From Chitinophagales bacterium (lineage in GTDB: Bacteria > Bacteroidota > Bacteroidia > Chitinophagales > Chitinophagaceae), in NCBI GenBank assembly GCA_013297995.1, contig JAAFJB010000004.1, forward strand, positions 1-64,000: 64,000 nt of DNA. The letters run 5' to 3'. Under the pieces are notes generated by a model. That model saw only the letters and a program-made list of their open reading frames with translations. It was not told the DNA's origin and did no database searches. Positions 1 through 9,930 of the stretch are shown piece by piece (the first letter of the stretch is position 1; each line of letters starts with the position of its first letter). Made by a program: the position numbers and the translations under genes.

Positions 1-1
1 G

Positions 2-1114
2 AAAATTGCAGGTATTACGGTGTACGATTCGGAAAGGCATAGTGAAAATAACGTAACGGTTAAGCACGCTTTTGAATTAAGTTCAAATGTTGCCATGGCT
101 AAAATGGCCACTGCTTTTTATGCAGGCAATCCCAACCAGTTTTTAAATCACCTTACTAAAATGCGTTTGGATAGAATTACTGGAATTGATTTAATTGGCG
201 AACGAAAGCCCACTATTTATCGCCCCGGCAGTAGATTATTTGGACCCACTACCATTCCTTGGATGTCTTTTGGTTACAATATTGCCATCAGTCCCTTACA
301 AACTACTATGCTCTATAATGCAGTGGCCAATAATGGTAAAATGATGCGCCCTTATTTAGTAAGCAGTTTTAAAGAAGAAGGAATTGTTTTGAAAGAAATT
401 CAACCCACACTATTAGATTCCCAAGTATGCAGCGCAGCCACCATCGCCATGCTAAGAGCCTGTCTAGAAGGGGTTTGTACCGATGGAACGGCTAAGTCGC
501 TCTTTGCAGGATCTGCTTATAAAGCTGCGGGTAAAACCGGTACTGCATTGGTTGCCGACGGCAATAAAGGCTATGCAAATAAAATTTATCAATCTTCTTT
601 TGCGGGTTATTTTCCGGCTGATAATCCGCAGTACACTTGTGTGGTGGTGATTAAAAATAAACCCTTCGCTCCGGTATTTTATGGTGCTTCTGTGGCAGGT
701 CCGGTATTTAAAGAAATTGCTGATAGATTGTACAGTACTTATTTAACGGGGAATAATACCAATGCGGTAGTTAATAAAAGAAAAGACAGTATTCCGTTTC
801 AATATATTGGATACAAAGCAGACCTCGCTTATTTATCTACCCAACTGAAATGGCAATTTAAAGATTCAACAGGAAGAGCAGATGAGTGGAGCAGCTTGCA
901 AAATAAAAATGCAGCGATTGTACTGCAAAAGAAAATGGTAAACCTTAGTACCATGCCCGCTTTAAAAGGCATGGGGTTAAAAGATGCCATCCATCTCTGT
1001 GAAGGAATGGGGTTGATGGTGAATATTACAGGCAAGGGTAAAGTGGCCGATCAATCTATTGCAGTGGGAGCACCTATTGCAAGGGGACAATGGATTCAAC
1101 TTTCACTCAACTAA
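2..1114 (+). CDS. ftsI: Septal penicillin-binding protein (FtsI/PBP3-type transpeptidase), 3' part
   Basis: The gene enters from the left edge; the frame is open from base 2, so the start lies outside the window. The product is the C-terminal part of a class B penicillin-binding protein, which cross-links septal peptidoglycan in the periplasm. Counting from the Val/Met codon at base 20, the SxN motif (SSN) is at residues 21-23 and the KTG box (AAGKTGTA) at about 172-174. The catalytic SxxK motif is upstream of the window. After the transpeptidase domain, the last ~65 residues look like one PASTA domain (PALKGMGLKDAIHLCEGMGL). It is followed after 10 bases by murE, the usual Bacteroidota dcw order, which supports FtsI over another class B PBP. 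Confidence 0.9.
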   Translation, partial: KIAGITVYDSERHSENNVTVKHAFELSSNVAMAKMATAFYAGNPNQFLNHLTKMRLDRITGIDLIGERKPTIYRPGSRLFGPTTIPWMSFGYNIAISPLQTTMLYNAVANNGKMMRPYLVSSFKEEGIVLKEIQPTLLDSQVCSAATIAMLRACLEGVCTDGTAKSLFAGSAYKAAGKTGTALVADGNKGYANKIYQSSFAGYFPADNPQYTCVVVIKNKPFAPVFYGASVAGPVFKEIADRLYSTYLTGNNTNAVVNKRKDSIPFQYIGYKADLAYLSTQLKWQFKDSTGRADEWSSLQNKNAAIVLQKKMVNLSTMPALKGMGLKDAIHLCEGMGLMVNITGKGKVADQSIAVGAPIARGQWIQLSLN

Positions 1115-1124
1115 AAAATATATT

Positions 1125-2588
1125 ATGCAAATATTAAGTCAACTTTTACCAGCATCAACCATTCAACACGCAATCGGAAATATTGCGGTTGGTGTAATTG
1201 CTGTGGAGATTGACTCTCGTAAAGTAAAACCGGGCACTGCTTTTATTGCCATCAAAGGTGTGCTATCTGATGGTCACCATTTCATTGCTAAAGCCATTGA
1301 AATGGGGGCTTTGGCCATTATTTGTGAAAACCTTCCTGATATAATAGTAGAAGGAATTACTTATGTGCAAGTAAAAAGTTCATCCATTGCTGCGGCAGAA
1401 ATGGCCAGTGCTTTTTACCATCATCCTTCTGCTAAAATAAAATTAGTTGGGGTTACGGGCACTAATGGGAAGACCACCATTGCCACCGTTTTATTCAAGC
1501 TTTTTAGGCAGTTGGGCTATACTTGTGGTCTCATCAGCACCGTACAAAATCAGGTGAATGATACCATCATTCCTGCTACGCATACCACACCAGATGCCAT
1601 TAGTTTGAATGCGTTGTTGCAAGAAATGGTGGAGAAAGGTTGCTCCCATGTGTTTATGGAATGCAGTAGTCACGCTATTCACCAACACAGAATTAGGGGG
1701 CTACAATTTACGGGTGCTTTGTTCAGTAATATTACCCATGATCATTTAGATTATCACAAAACTTTTGATGAATATATACGCGTAAAGAAAAGTTTTTTTG
1801 ATCAACTTGCTCCTACTGCATTTGCCATTTCAAATGCTGATGATAAGCGTGGAGAAATTATGTTGCAGAATACGGCGGCTAGTAAATATTTATACAGCTT
1901 AAAAACCTTGGCTGCTTTTAAAGGAAAAATTTTAGAGAATGCACTCACTGGCTTAATTATGTTGGTGAATGATACAGAAGTGCACTTTAGGTTAATCGGT
2001 GAATTCAACGCTTATAATTTATTGGCGGTGTATGGGGCTGCTATTTGCCTTGGTGAAGAACATCAAACCGTACTTACTGCCATGAGTATATTGAGTGGTG
2101 CGGAAGGAAGGTTTGACTATATCATGAGTAAAAAAAATACCATCGGCATTATTGATTATGCGCATACGCCCGATGCTTTGGAAAACGTGTTGGCTACCAT
2201 TAAAAAATTACGCAAAGGCTACGAACAAATTATTACGGTGGTTGGTTGTGGCGGTGATCGTGATAAAACCAAAAGGCCTTTAATGGCACAAGCTGCTTGC
2301 GATTTGAGTGATCGGGTAATATTCACCAGTGATAATCCTCGTACCGAAGATGCTGCTGCCATATTAAGGGATATGGAAGGAGGTTTAAATACGGCAGCTA
2401 AAAGAAAGTATATCACCATCATTGATAGGAAAAATGCTATTGAAGAAGCCGTAAAAATAGCGGGTGCAGAAGATATTGTGTTGGTGGCAGGAAAGGGACA
2501 TGAAAAATACCAAGACATCAATGGAGTGAAATATTCTTTTGACGATAAATTGGTTTTGCAGGAAGCATTTTCAACTCATCATTCTTAA
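1125..2588 (+). CDS. murE: UDP-MurNAc-tripeptide synthetase (meso-DAP adding) MurE
   Basis: Cytoplasmic Mur ligase that adds the third residue to UDP-MurNAc-L-Ala-D-Glu using ATP. The 487-residue protein has the usual length. The Mur ligase N-terminal domain is followed by the ATP-binding loop GTNGKTT at about residues 112-118, and the C-terminal domain carries DNPRTED. The DNPRxED motif is the known signature of meso-diaminopimelate-specific MurE, so the peptidoglycan should be DAP type. I chose the ATG at 1125: an in-frame ATG at 1059 would overlap the end of ftsI by 56 bases and add 22 residues unlike the family N-terminus. mraY follows 9 bases downstream, probably in one transcript. Confidence 0.95.
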   Translation: MQILSQLLPASTIQHAIGNIAVGVIAVEIDSRKVKPGTAFIAIKGVLSDGHHFIAKAIEMGALAIICENLPDIIVEGITYVQVKSSSIAAAEMASAFYHHPSAKIKLVGVTGTNGKTTIATVLFKLFRQLGYTCGLISTVQNQVNDTIIPATHTTPDAISLNALLQEMVEKGCSHVFMECSSHAIHQHRIRGLQFTGALFSNITHDHLDYHKTFDEYIRVKKSFFDQLAPTAFAISNADDKRGEIMLQNTAASKYLYSLKTLAAFKGKILENALTGLIMLVNDTEVHFRLIGEFNAYNLLAVYGAAICLGEEHQTVLTAMSILSGAEGRFDYIMSKKNTIGIIDYAHTPDALENVLATIKKLRKGYEQIITVVGCGGDRDKTKRPLMAQAACDLSDRVIFTSDNPRTEDAAAILRDMEGGLNTAAKRKYITIIDRKNAIEEAVKIAGAEDIVLVAGKGHEKYQDINGVKYSFDDKLVLQEAFSTHHS

Positions 2589-2597
2589 TGTAATTTT

Positions 2598-3914
2598 ATG
2601 TTATACCAATTTTTTAACTGGCTCAACCAACACTTCGATATTCCGGGACTAGGGCTATTTCAGTTTCTTACTTTTAGAATTGCGATGGCTATTTTGCTCT
2701 CGTTGGTTATTGCCACCGTATATGGCAAACGCATCATTCTTTTTTTGCAGAAAAAACAAATTGGTGAATCGGTTCGTGAGCTGGGTTTACAAGGCGAACA
2801 ACAGAAAAAAGGAACGCCTACCATGGGCGGTATTATTATTCTATTGAGTATTTTAATTCCAACCCTATTGTTTGCCAACCTAGATAAAGTTTATATCCGC
2901 TTAATGATTCTTTGTACCGTTTGGTTGGGATTGATTGGGTTTATTGACGATCTCTTTAAAATAAGGGCGCGTAAAAAAGCCTTACTCAATGGTGGTATAT
3001 ATAAGAAAAAAGACAGTGATGGCTTGGCGGGCATTTCTAAAATCATTGGTCAGATTGGGCTTGGCATTATCATTGGTGCCACCCTCTATTTTAGCAACGC
3101 AGTAACCGTTGAAAGGGAAGTGATTGGCTCTGCGCGTAAAGTAAATATATTGCAACAAGGTGAGCGGTTTGCAAAAGATACCACCATCATCATTCGCGTA
3201 ATGGATGGTATTGAAAGAAAATTTGTAAAAGTAAAAACACCCATTACCACCATTCCTTTTGTAAAAAATCACGAATTTAATTACAGTAAATTAATTAGTT
3301 GGATAGGTGCTGGTGCGGAAAAATATACTTGGATAATTTATATACTTATTGTTACGATAATTATTACTGCTGTAAGTAATGGTGCTAATTTAACCGATGG
3401 GTTGGATGGACTGGCCGCGGGCGTAAGCGCTATTATTGGTGCGGCTTTGCTGCTATTTATTTATGTGAGTGGTAACTATAAGTTTGCGGACTACCTCAAT
3501 ATTATGTATATCCCTAATTTGGGAGAGCTCACCATTTTTGTAGGTGCTTTTGTTGGGGCTTGCATTGGATTTTTATGGTACAATGCTTATCCTGCACAGG
3601 TATTTATGGGTGATACGGGTAGTCTCGCCCTTGGTGGAATTATTGCATCACTTGCCATTATTGTAAGGAAAGAATGGTTGATTCCTATTTTCTGTGGCGT
3701 TTTTCTAGTAGAGAATTTAAGTGTGATGATTCAAGTGGGTTATTTTAAATATACCAAGAAAAAATATGGAGAAGGAAGAAGGGTTTTCTTAATGAGTCCC
3801 CTTCATCACCATTACCAGAAAAAAGGATTTCATGAAAGCAAGATTGCCGTTCGTTTTTGGATTGTAACGGTTTTGTTGGTGGTATTAAGTGTTATGTCAT
3901 TAAAAATCAGGTAA
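2598..3914 (+). CDS. mraY: Phospho-MurNAc-pentapeptide transferase MraY
   Basis: Integral membrane enzyme that transfers phospho-MurNAc-pentapeptide to undecaprenyl phosphate, making lipid I. Family motifs are clear: FIDDLFK early, [12 protein letters not shown] in the middle, [12 protein letters not shown], and the C-terminal [10 protein letters not shown]. At 438 residues it is about 75 longer than the E. coli enzyme (360). The extra length is mostly a hydrophilic, Lys/Thr-rich insert at about residues 170-245 between two membrane helices, a feature I associate with Bacteroidota MraY. It lies between murE and murD with short spacers (9 and 5 bases), so it is almost certainly cotranscribed with them. 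Confidence 0.96.
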   Translation: MLYQFFNWLNQHFDIPGLGLFQFLTFRIAMAILLSLVIATVYGKRIILFLQKKQIGESVRELGLQGEQQKKGTPTMGGIIILLSILIPTLLFANLDKVYIRLMILCTVWLGLIGFIDDLFKIRARKKALLNGGIYKKKDSDGLAGISKIIGQIGLGIIIGATLYFSNAVTVEREVIGSARKVNILQQGERFAKDTTIIIRVMDGIERKFVKVKTPITTIPFVKNHEFNYSKLISWIGAGAEKYTWIIYILIVTIIITAVSNGANLTDGLDGLAAGVSAIIGAALLLFIYVSGNYKFADYLNIMYIPNLGELTIFVGAFVGACIGFLWYNAYPAQVFMGDTGSLALGGIIASLAIIVRKEWLIPIFCGVFLVENLSVMIQVGYFKYTKKKYGEGRRVFLMSPLHHHYQKKGFHESKIAVRFWIVTVLLVVLSVMSLKIR

Positions 3915-3919
3915 ATAAA

Positions 3920-5260
3920 GTGAGTACAAAAATCATCATATTGGGAGGTGGCGAAAGCGGGGTAGGTGCTGCCTTGCTTGCTAAGCAAAAAGGCTATGAT
4001 GTTTTTTTGAGTGATGGTGGCAAGCTCAAAGAAATATATCGTGCCGAATTAAAACAGCATGCAATAGACTTTGAAGAAGGCAGCCATAACGCTGAAAAAA
4101 TTCTAAGTGCTGATGAGGTAATAAAAAGCCCCGGTATACCCGAAAAGAATGAAATGGTAAAAGCCATTCGAGCAAAAGGCATTCCCATTATTAGTGAAGT
4201 AGAATTTGCGTATCGGTACAAAGGCAATAGTAAAATAGTTGCCATCACGGGAAGCAATGGAAAGAGCACCACCACTGCATTATTGTATCATATTTGCGTT
4301 ACAGCAGGATTGGATTGTGCATTGGTAGGAAATATTGGGTATTCATTTGCAAAGCAGGTAGCGGAAGATCCTAAAGAATGGTATATAGCAGAAATAAGTT
4401 CTTTTCAATTAGATGATATTAAAACATTTCGTGCCGATATAAGCATCCTGTTAAATATTACGGAAGACCATTTGGATAGATACAATTATGAATTTGAAAA
4501 ATACATTGATGCAAAATTTCGAGTCATAGAAAACCAGACTATGAACGACTACTTTATTTATTGTGATGATGATGAAGTAATTACCCAGCGACTAACACAA
4601 CTAACCCTCCATACTAACCCATTACCATTCTCTATGAAACATGAAGTAAAAAAAGGCGGCTACATCAAGGGCGACCAGATGATGATTCGCATACAAGAAG
4701 AAAGAGTAAGCATGAGCATTTATGATTTTGCCCTTAAAGGAAAACACAACCACTCTAATACTATGGCAGCAGGAATTGCAGCGTGTACCATTGGTATACG
4801 AAAAGAAAAAATTAGAGAAGCGGTAAATAATTTTCACAGCCTCGAACATCGGATGGAATTTGTAGCTATGGTGCGTGGCGTAGAATTTATTAATGATAGC
4901 AAAGCCACCAATGTAAACAGCACTTGGTATGCACTGGAGAGTATGAATAAACCTACCGTGCTTATTTTGGGTGGTACGGATAAGGGTAATGATTATGGGT
5001 TAATTGCTGAGCTGGTAAAGGAAAAAGTGAAGACTATTATTTGTATGGGGGTTGATAATAGCAAAATCATTGCTGCTTTTAAAGATTTGGTTCCAGTAAT
5101 TATTGAAACAGATTCTGCTAAGAAAGCAGTGAACACCGCTTTTAGATCGGCTACAAAAGATGATGTGGTATTGTTGAGTCCCGCTTGTGCAAGTTTTGAC
5201 TTATTTAAAAATTATGAAGATCGTGGCACTCAGTTTAAAGAAGCAGTGAAAGAGCTTTAA
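3920..5260 (+). CDS. murD: UDP-MurNAc-L-alanine:D-glutamate ligase MurD
   Basis: Cytoplasmic Mur ligase that adds D-Glu to UDP-MurNAc-L-Ala. The protein opens with a Rossmann-like stretch (IIILGGGESGVGAALLA), then the ATP loop GSNGKSTTTALL near residue 105, then the family segments NITEDHLDRY and LGGTDKGNDY. The GTG at 3920 is chosen as start because it puts the Rossmann strand within four residues of the N-terminus and lies just 5 bases after the mraY stop. The reading frame is open further upstream inside mraY, but that adds 21 unrelated residues. Length 446 is typical. ftsW follows after 11 bases. Confidence 0.94.
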   Translation: MSTKIIILGGGESGVGAALLAKQKGYDVFLSDGGKLKEIYRAELKQHAIDFEEGSHNAEKILSADEVIKSPGIPEKNEMVKAIRAKGIPIISEVEFAYRYKGNSKIVAITGSNGKSTTTALLYHICVTAGLDCALVGNIGYSFAKQVAEDPKEWYIAEISSFQLDDIKTFRADISILLNITEDHLDRYNYEFEKYIDAKFRVIENQTMNDYFIYCDDDEVITQRLTQLTLHTNPLPFSMKHEVKKGGYIKGDQMMIRIQEERVSMSIYDFALKGKHNHSNTMAAGIAACTIGIRKEKIREAVNNFHSLEHRMEFVAMVRGVEFINDSKATNVNSTWYALESMNKPTVLILGGTDKGNDYGLIAELVKEKVKTIICMGVDNSKIIAAFKDLVPVIIETDSAKKAVNTAFRSATKDDVVLLSPACASFDLFKNYEDRGTQFKEAVKEL

Positions 5261-5271
5261 ATTAAAAAAAT

Positions 5272-6561
5272 ATGTCAGAAATTAAAGACACCCTATTCGC
5301 TCAAATGCCTTCTGTAAAAGGAATGCGTGAGCAACTCGTTACTCGTACAAGGGGCGACAAGTATATTTGGGGTATTGTAGTGGTATTGTCATTGATTTCT
5401 ATTTTAGTGGTGTACAGTGCTACCGGATCATTGGCGTATAAAATGTACAAGGGCAATACCAATATCTATTTGTTCAAGCAGTTGAGTTTTACCATATTAG
5501 GTATGCTGGTAATTTATTTTTTACATCGAGTGAATTATAGTTTTTTTTCTAAAGTGGCTACTTTTCTTTTTTTAATTTCTATACCCTTATTATTATATAC
5601 TTTATTTTTTGGCGCAAAAATTAATGAAGGTAGTAGGTGGATTAAACTACCCATTATTAATATGACCATACAAACCAGTGATTTTGCTAAGCTGGCTCTG
5701 TTTATGTATATCTCAAAAATGCTGAGTAAAAAGCAGGAAGTGATTAAGCACTTTAAAAAAGGATTTATTCCTGTGGTAACACCAGTACTAATTATTTGCG
5801 CACTAATTATGCCCGCAAACCTATCCAATGCATTGCTTACAGGTGCTACATCCTTATTGCTGATGTTTATTGGAAGGGTGAGTATGAAACATATTTTGTT
5901 AACAATAATAATTGCAATGATACCAGTGGCATTTATTATTTCTGTGGCCATGCTTACCTATGAGGGCAAGAAAACAGAAGATATAGCAAAACCCATTGTT
6001 GCAGAGAAAATGAAATCTATGGGTCGCTTTGGTACTTGGGTAAAACGGGTGCAGGACTTTATGTATGCGGGCGATAAAGAAATTCCATACCAAGTGCAAC
6101 AAGCTAAAATTGCCATTGCTAATGGAAGTATATTAATTGGATTGGGCCCCGGCAATAGTCAACAAAGAAATTTTTTACCACAGGCTTACAACGATTTTAT
6201 CTATTCCATTATTATTGAAGAGTATGGACTGCTGGGTGGTGCTTTTATGATCTTTATCTACCTTGTTTTTTTATTTCGTTGTATTGGTATTTTCCGGCGT
6301 TGTCCCTATGCATTTGGCGCATTTCTAGCGTTGGGATTGAGTTTTACACTGGTAATTCAGGCAGTAGCCAATATGGCTGTGAATGTAAATCTTGTTCCTG
6401 TAACGGGTGTAACACTTCCCTTGGTGAGTATGGGTGGTAGTTCTTTTTTGTTTACATGCGCTGCCATTGGAATTGTATTGAGTGTAGCCAGAAATGTGGA
6501 GCAGCTTGAAGGAAAAATAATAATACCTCCAGTAGAAATGCCAGCGGTAAAAACAGTTTAA
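5272..6561 (+). CDS. ftsW: Lipid II polymerase / septal SEDS protein FtsW
   Basis: Polytopic membrane SEDS-family glycosyltransferase that polymerises lipid II at the septum together with the class B PBP at the left edge. The 429-residue protein has about ten hydrophobic segments. SEDS motifs include EGSRWIKL after the fourth segment, the conserved IIEEYGLLGG near residue 320, and the C-terminal PLVSMGGSSFLF. A cytoplasmic N-terminal tail of about 30 residues precedes the first helix. RodA is the alternative SEDS member, but the position between murD and murG is the ftsW slot in dcw clusters. Confidence 0.94.
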   Translation: MSEIKDTLFAQMPSVKGMREQLVTRTRGDKYIWGIVVVLSLISILVVYSATGSLAYKMYKGNTNIYLFKQLSFTILGMLVIYFLHRVNYSFFSKVATFLFLISIPLLLYTLFFGAKINEGSRWIKLPIINMTIQTSDFAKLALFMYISKMLSKKQEVIKHFKKGFIPVVTPVLIICALIMPANLSNALLTGATSLLLMFIGRVSMKHILLTIIIAMIPVAFIISVAMLTYEGKKTEDIAKPIVAEKMKSMGRFGTWVKRVQDFMYAGDKEIPYQVQQAKIAIANGSILIGLGPGNSQQRNFLPQAYNDFIYSIIIEEYGLLGGAFMIFIYLVFLFRCIGIFRRCPYAFGAFLALGLSFTLVIQAVANMAVNVNLVPVTGVTLPLVSMGGSSFLFTCAAIGIVLSVARNVEQLEGKIIIPPVEMPAVKTV

Positions 6562-6573
6562 CAACTATTTAAT

Positions 6574-7665
6574 TTGAGTAAAAAATTCATCATAGCAGGA
6601 GGAGGAACGGGGGGACATATATTTCCCGCCATTGCCATTGCCAACGCCCTCAAAAAAGAATTGCCCGATGCGGAATTTTTATTTGTAGGTGCCAAAGGAA
6701 AAATGGAAATGGAGAAAATTCCACAGGCTGGCTTTAAAATTGCTGGGTTAGATATAGCTGGTTTTAATCGTTCTTCTCTCTTAAAAAATGTCACCCTTCC
6801 TTGGAAGTTGATCAAAAGTATTTTACAAGTAAAAAAAATAATCCTTGGTTTTAAGCCCGATGCGGTAATTGGGGTAGGTGGTTATTCTTCTTTCCCTGTT
6901 TTACGGTATGCGCAGCGTAGAAAAATCCCCACATTTATTCATGAGAGTAATTCTTTTGCGGGTAAAGCCAATATATTGTTGGGGAAAAGAGCCACTAAAA
7001 TATTTGTAGCCACCAAGGGTATGGAAGTTTTTTTTCCTGCCGATAAAATAATGGTCTCTGGAAATCCAGTTCGAGATGCGATTGCCAACAACACCGTAAG
7101 TAAATCAGAAGCCTTGCAGTTTTTTGGATTGGAAACAGGTAAAATTACCGTGCTGGCAGTAGGGGGTAGCCTCGGTGCAACCAGTATTAATGAGGCATTA
7201 AAGCAGCACTTGCATTTGTTTGAAACCCATCATTTGCAATTGATTTGGCAAACGGGAAAGACCCATGCAAGTTCATACAAAAAGGCCGCAGCCAATCAAC
7301 CCAATATTTGGGTAAGTGATTTTATTACGCAAATGGAATACGGATATGCAGCAGCCGATATGGTAATCAGTAGGGCAGGCGCAATGGCGGTAACAGAATT
7401 ATGTATTACCGGAAAGCCAGCAATATTAGTACCCTTTCCGTTTGCAGCCGAAGACCATCAAACGGCCAATGCCATGCAATTGGTACACCAGCAGGCAGCC
7501 ATAATGGTGAAAGACAGTGAAGCGTCAACTGCATTGGTAAATAAAGTAGTGGAGTTGGCAGCAAACAAAGCATTACAAAATTCACTGTCGCAAAATATTC
7601 GCATAGCAGGCTTGCGTGATGCCGATACATTTATTGCTCAACAAATTTTGAAACATATTATATGA
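6574..7665 (+). CDS. murG: Lipid I N-acetylglucosaminyltransferase MurG
   Basis: Peripheral membrane GT28 enzyme that adds GlcNAc to lipid I, giving lipid II. The N-terminal glycine loop GGGTGGHIFPA (residues 9-19) and the HESNSFAGKAN segment are diagnostic; the C-terminal domain has VGGSLGA and the UDP-GlcNAc loop SRAGAMAVTEL. It begins with TTG at 6574: no ATG lies upstream between the ftsW stop and the Rossmann strand, and TTG places the strand at residue 5 as in other MurG proteins. The stop overlaps the murC start by 4 bases (ATGA), which suggests translational coupling. Confidence 0.95.
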   Translation: MSKKFIIAGGGTGGHIFPAIAIANALKKELPDAEFLFVGAKGKMEMEKIPQAGFKIAGLDIAGFNRSSLLKNVTLPWKLIKSILQVKKIILGFKPDAVIGVGGYSSFPVLRYAQRRKIPTFIHESNSFAGKANILLGKRATKIFVATKGMEVFFPADKIMVSGNPVRDAIANNTVSKSEALQFFGLETGKITVLAVGGSLGATSINEALKQHLHLFETHHLQLIWQTGKTHASSYKKAAANQPNIWVSDFITQMEYGYAAADMVISRAGAMAVTELCITGKPAILVPFPFAAEDHQTANAMQLVHQQAAIMVKDSEASTALVNKVVELAANKALQNSLSQNIRIAGLRDADTFIAQQILKHII

Positions 7666-9020
7666 ACGAGTTAACAACCATACAAAAAATTTATTTTATT
7701 GGCATTGGTGGTATTGGCATGAGTGCCATTGCCCGTTACTTTCATTCAAAAGGTGCAAGTGTAAGTGGGTACGATAAAACATCAACCGTATTAACCCGTG
7801 CATTGGAAGCAGAAGGCATAGCCATTCATTATGAAGACGATATAAACCAAGCACCCAAAGATCTGGATGTGGTGGTATACACACCTGCCATACCTGCACA
7901 ACATGGCGAGCTGAATTTTTATCGGGATAATGGCTATACCGTGCTAAAACGAAGTGATATCCTTCAATGGATAACAGCCAATTCATTTAATATTTGCGTG
8001 GCGGGCACACATGGTAAAACAACGGTCACTTCTATGGTAGCGCATATATTGCGACATACTGAATACGGCTGTAATGCTTTCCTAGGTGGTATTGCAGCCA
8101 ACTACAATACCAATTTCTGGAGCCACGAAAGAAATGTGGTGGTGGTAGAAGCCGATGAATACGACCGCAGCTTTTTAAAATTATTTCCCGATGTGGCGGT
8201 CATCACTTCCATGGATCCAGATCACCTAGATATTTATGGTACTGCGGAAGAAGTGGAAAAAGCTTTTGTTCAGTTTTCTCAAAAAGTAAAACAAGGTGGA
8301 TCCATTGTTGCTAAATATGGATTAAAGCGGGCTACTGAATTAAAAGCCGCTCATTTATTTACCTATGATTACAATAACCAGGCTGCTGATATCAGCATCA
8401 ATAGTTTGATAGTAGAAAATGGGGCTTATCATTTTAATATAGTGGCTAAGGAATGGACTATCCCGAATATTATACTGAATATGGGGGGGCTGCATAATAT
8501 TGATAATATGTTGGCCGCAGTAACTGTAGCGAAATATATTGGCATTGATGCCGATAAAATTCGCGCAGCAATAGCTGATTTCAAAGGCGTGCGCAGAAGA
8601 TTTGAATATGCGTTGAAAACTTCAGATAAGGTATTGATTGACGATTATGCCCATCATCCAGATGAGTTGAATGCACTGCTATCGGGTGTGAGAAGTATTT
8701 TTCCAGATAAAAAGTTAACACTTGTTTTTCAGCCCCATCTGTTTAGTAGAACAAAGGATCAGGCCGATGGATTTGCTAAGAGTCTCGATAAAGCCGATGA
8801 AGTTATTTTATTGCCCATCTATCCTGCTCGTGAATTGCCTATGGAAGGAGTGAATAGTGAAATGTTACTGCAAAAAATGCAATTGGCAGAGAAACAAATT
8901 TTAGAAAAGCAAGCCTTATTAAATTGGGTAAAAGAAAATCAACCTGAATTATTGGTGATGGCTGGCGCAGGTGATATTGATACATTGGTATTGCCTATTA
9001 AAGAAATATTGAAAGCATAA
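7662..9020 (+). CDS. murC: UDP-MurNAc:L-alanine ligase MurC
   Basis: First amino-acid-adding Mur ligase of peptidoglycan precursor synthesis, cytoplasmic. It opens with FIGIGGIGMSAIAR (UDP-MurNAc-binding strand and loop), has the ATP loop GTHGKTTVTSM near residue 114, and then EADEYDRSFL and the C-terminal DDYAHHPDE. HGKTT rather than NGKTT in the P-loop is normal for MurC and separates it from MurD and MurE. 452 residues, standard length. It overlaps murG by 4 bases and ftsQ follows one base after its stop. Confidence 0.96.
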   Translation: MNELTTIQKIYFIGIGGIGMSAIARYFHSKGASVSGYDKTSTVLTRALEAEGIAIHYEDDINQAPKDLDVVVYTPAIPAQHGELNFYRDNGYTVLKRSDILQWITANSFNICVAGTHGKTTVTSMVAHILRHTEYGCNAFLGGIAANYNTNFWSHERNVVVVEADEYDRSFLKLFPDVAVITSMDPDHLDIYGTAEEVEKAFVQFSQKVKQGGSIVAKYGLKRATELKAAHLFTYDYNNQAADISINSLIVENGAYHFNIVAKEWTIPNIILNMGGLHNIDNMLAAVTVAKYIGIDADKIRAAIADFKGVRRRFEYALKTSDKVLIDDYAHHPDELNALLSGVRSIFPDKKLTLVFQPHLFSRTKDQADGFAKSLDKADEVILLPIYPARELPMEGVNSEMLLQKMQLAEKQILEKQALLNWVKENQPELLVMAGAGDIDTLVLPIKEILKA

Positions 9021-9021
9021 T

Positions 9022-9930
9022 ATGGCACAAAAGCTTCCATGGAAAAAAATATTGGTAACCACGCTATGGGTACTCACTGTTATTGGAACAATGGTGTTGA
9101 CGGGTGCTGCCATACACCAGAAAAACCATAAAAAATGTGCAGGGGTAAATATTGCCATTGTTGGCGCTGAAAAAAATATGTTTATTGATGAATCCGATGT
9201 ATTGGCCATATTGAATAAGGATGGAAATATTATGGGGCAGCCAGTACAGCGCCTCAAACTGCGTAAAATGGAGGCTCAAATTAAAAGAAATATATGGGTT
9301 AAAAATGCTGAAATGTTTTTTGATAACCTACAAGTACTTCAAGTAAGCATTGAAGAAAGAGAACCTATTGCAAGATTGTTTCAGGTAAATGGACAGTCTT
9401 TTTATATTGATACCAGTTTGTCGTTTCTTCCCTTAAGCAGTAAACTAAGTGCACGCGTACCTGTATTTACCAATATGCCCATTCAAAAACCAAGAGATAG
9501 TGTTTTATTAAAACAGATTATTGAAATGGCAGCTTATATAAATGAAGACTCTTTTTTTACCGCACAGATAGCACAAATTAATATTACACCTTCGCATCAT
9601 TTTGAAATTATTCCCGTAATAGGAGACCATATTGTTTACTTTGGCGAAGCGAATAATATAGCTGTAAAGTTTAAAAAATTAGCTTCATTTTATCGCTCTG
9701 CTTGGTTAGAGCGAGGCATTTATACTTATGAAAAGCTAGACGTGCAGTATAAAAACCAAGTGATTGGTGTTAAAAAAGGGACAGCACAAATGTATGCCGA
9801 CTCGGCCGCTGCCATCAAGTTATTACAAGTAATAGATACTATAAAGGTAGACACAATACCAAAAATCTTACTGCCTTTAAACAATAAACAGAATCCAAAA
9901 CCGTTAACAAGTAAAAGAAATACCTTATGA
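9022..9930 (+). CDS. ftsQ: Cell division protein FtsQ (POTRA domain)
   Basis: Bitopic inner-membrane division protein linking early and late divisome parts. The 302-residue product has a short basic cytoplasmic N-terminus, one transmembrane helix at about residues 10-29 (ILVTTLWVLTVIGTMVLTGA) and a periplasmic region with a POTRA-like segment followed by the FtsQ/DivIB beta domain (IEEREPIARLF). Sequence conservation in this family is low, so the call relies on topology and on its place between murC and ftsA. The stop overlaps the ftsA ATG by 4 bases. Confidence 0.88.
   Translation: MAQKLPWKKILVTTLWVLTVIGTMVLTGAAIHQKNHKKCAGVNIAIVGAEKNMFIDESDVLAILNKDGNIMGQPVQRLKLRKMEAQIKRNIWVKNAEMFFDNLQVLQVSIEEREPIARLFQVNGQSFYIDTSLSFLPLSSKLSARVPVFTNMPIQKPRDSVLLKQIIEMAAYINEDSFFTAQIAQINITPSHHFEIIPVIGDHIVYFGEANNIAVKFKKLASFYRSAWLERGIYTYEKLDVQYKNQVIGVKKGTAQMYADSAAAIKLLQVIDTIKVDTIPKILLPLNNKQNPKPLTSKRNTL

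Noticed and set aside
4588-4622. Repeated ACTAAC words in murD as another short tandem array
   Set aside because: Only three scattered copies with irregular spacing; likely chance in coding sequence.
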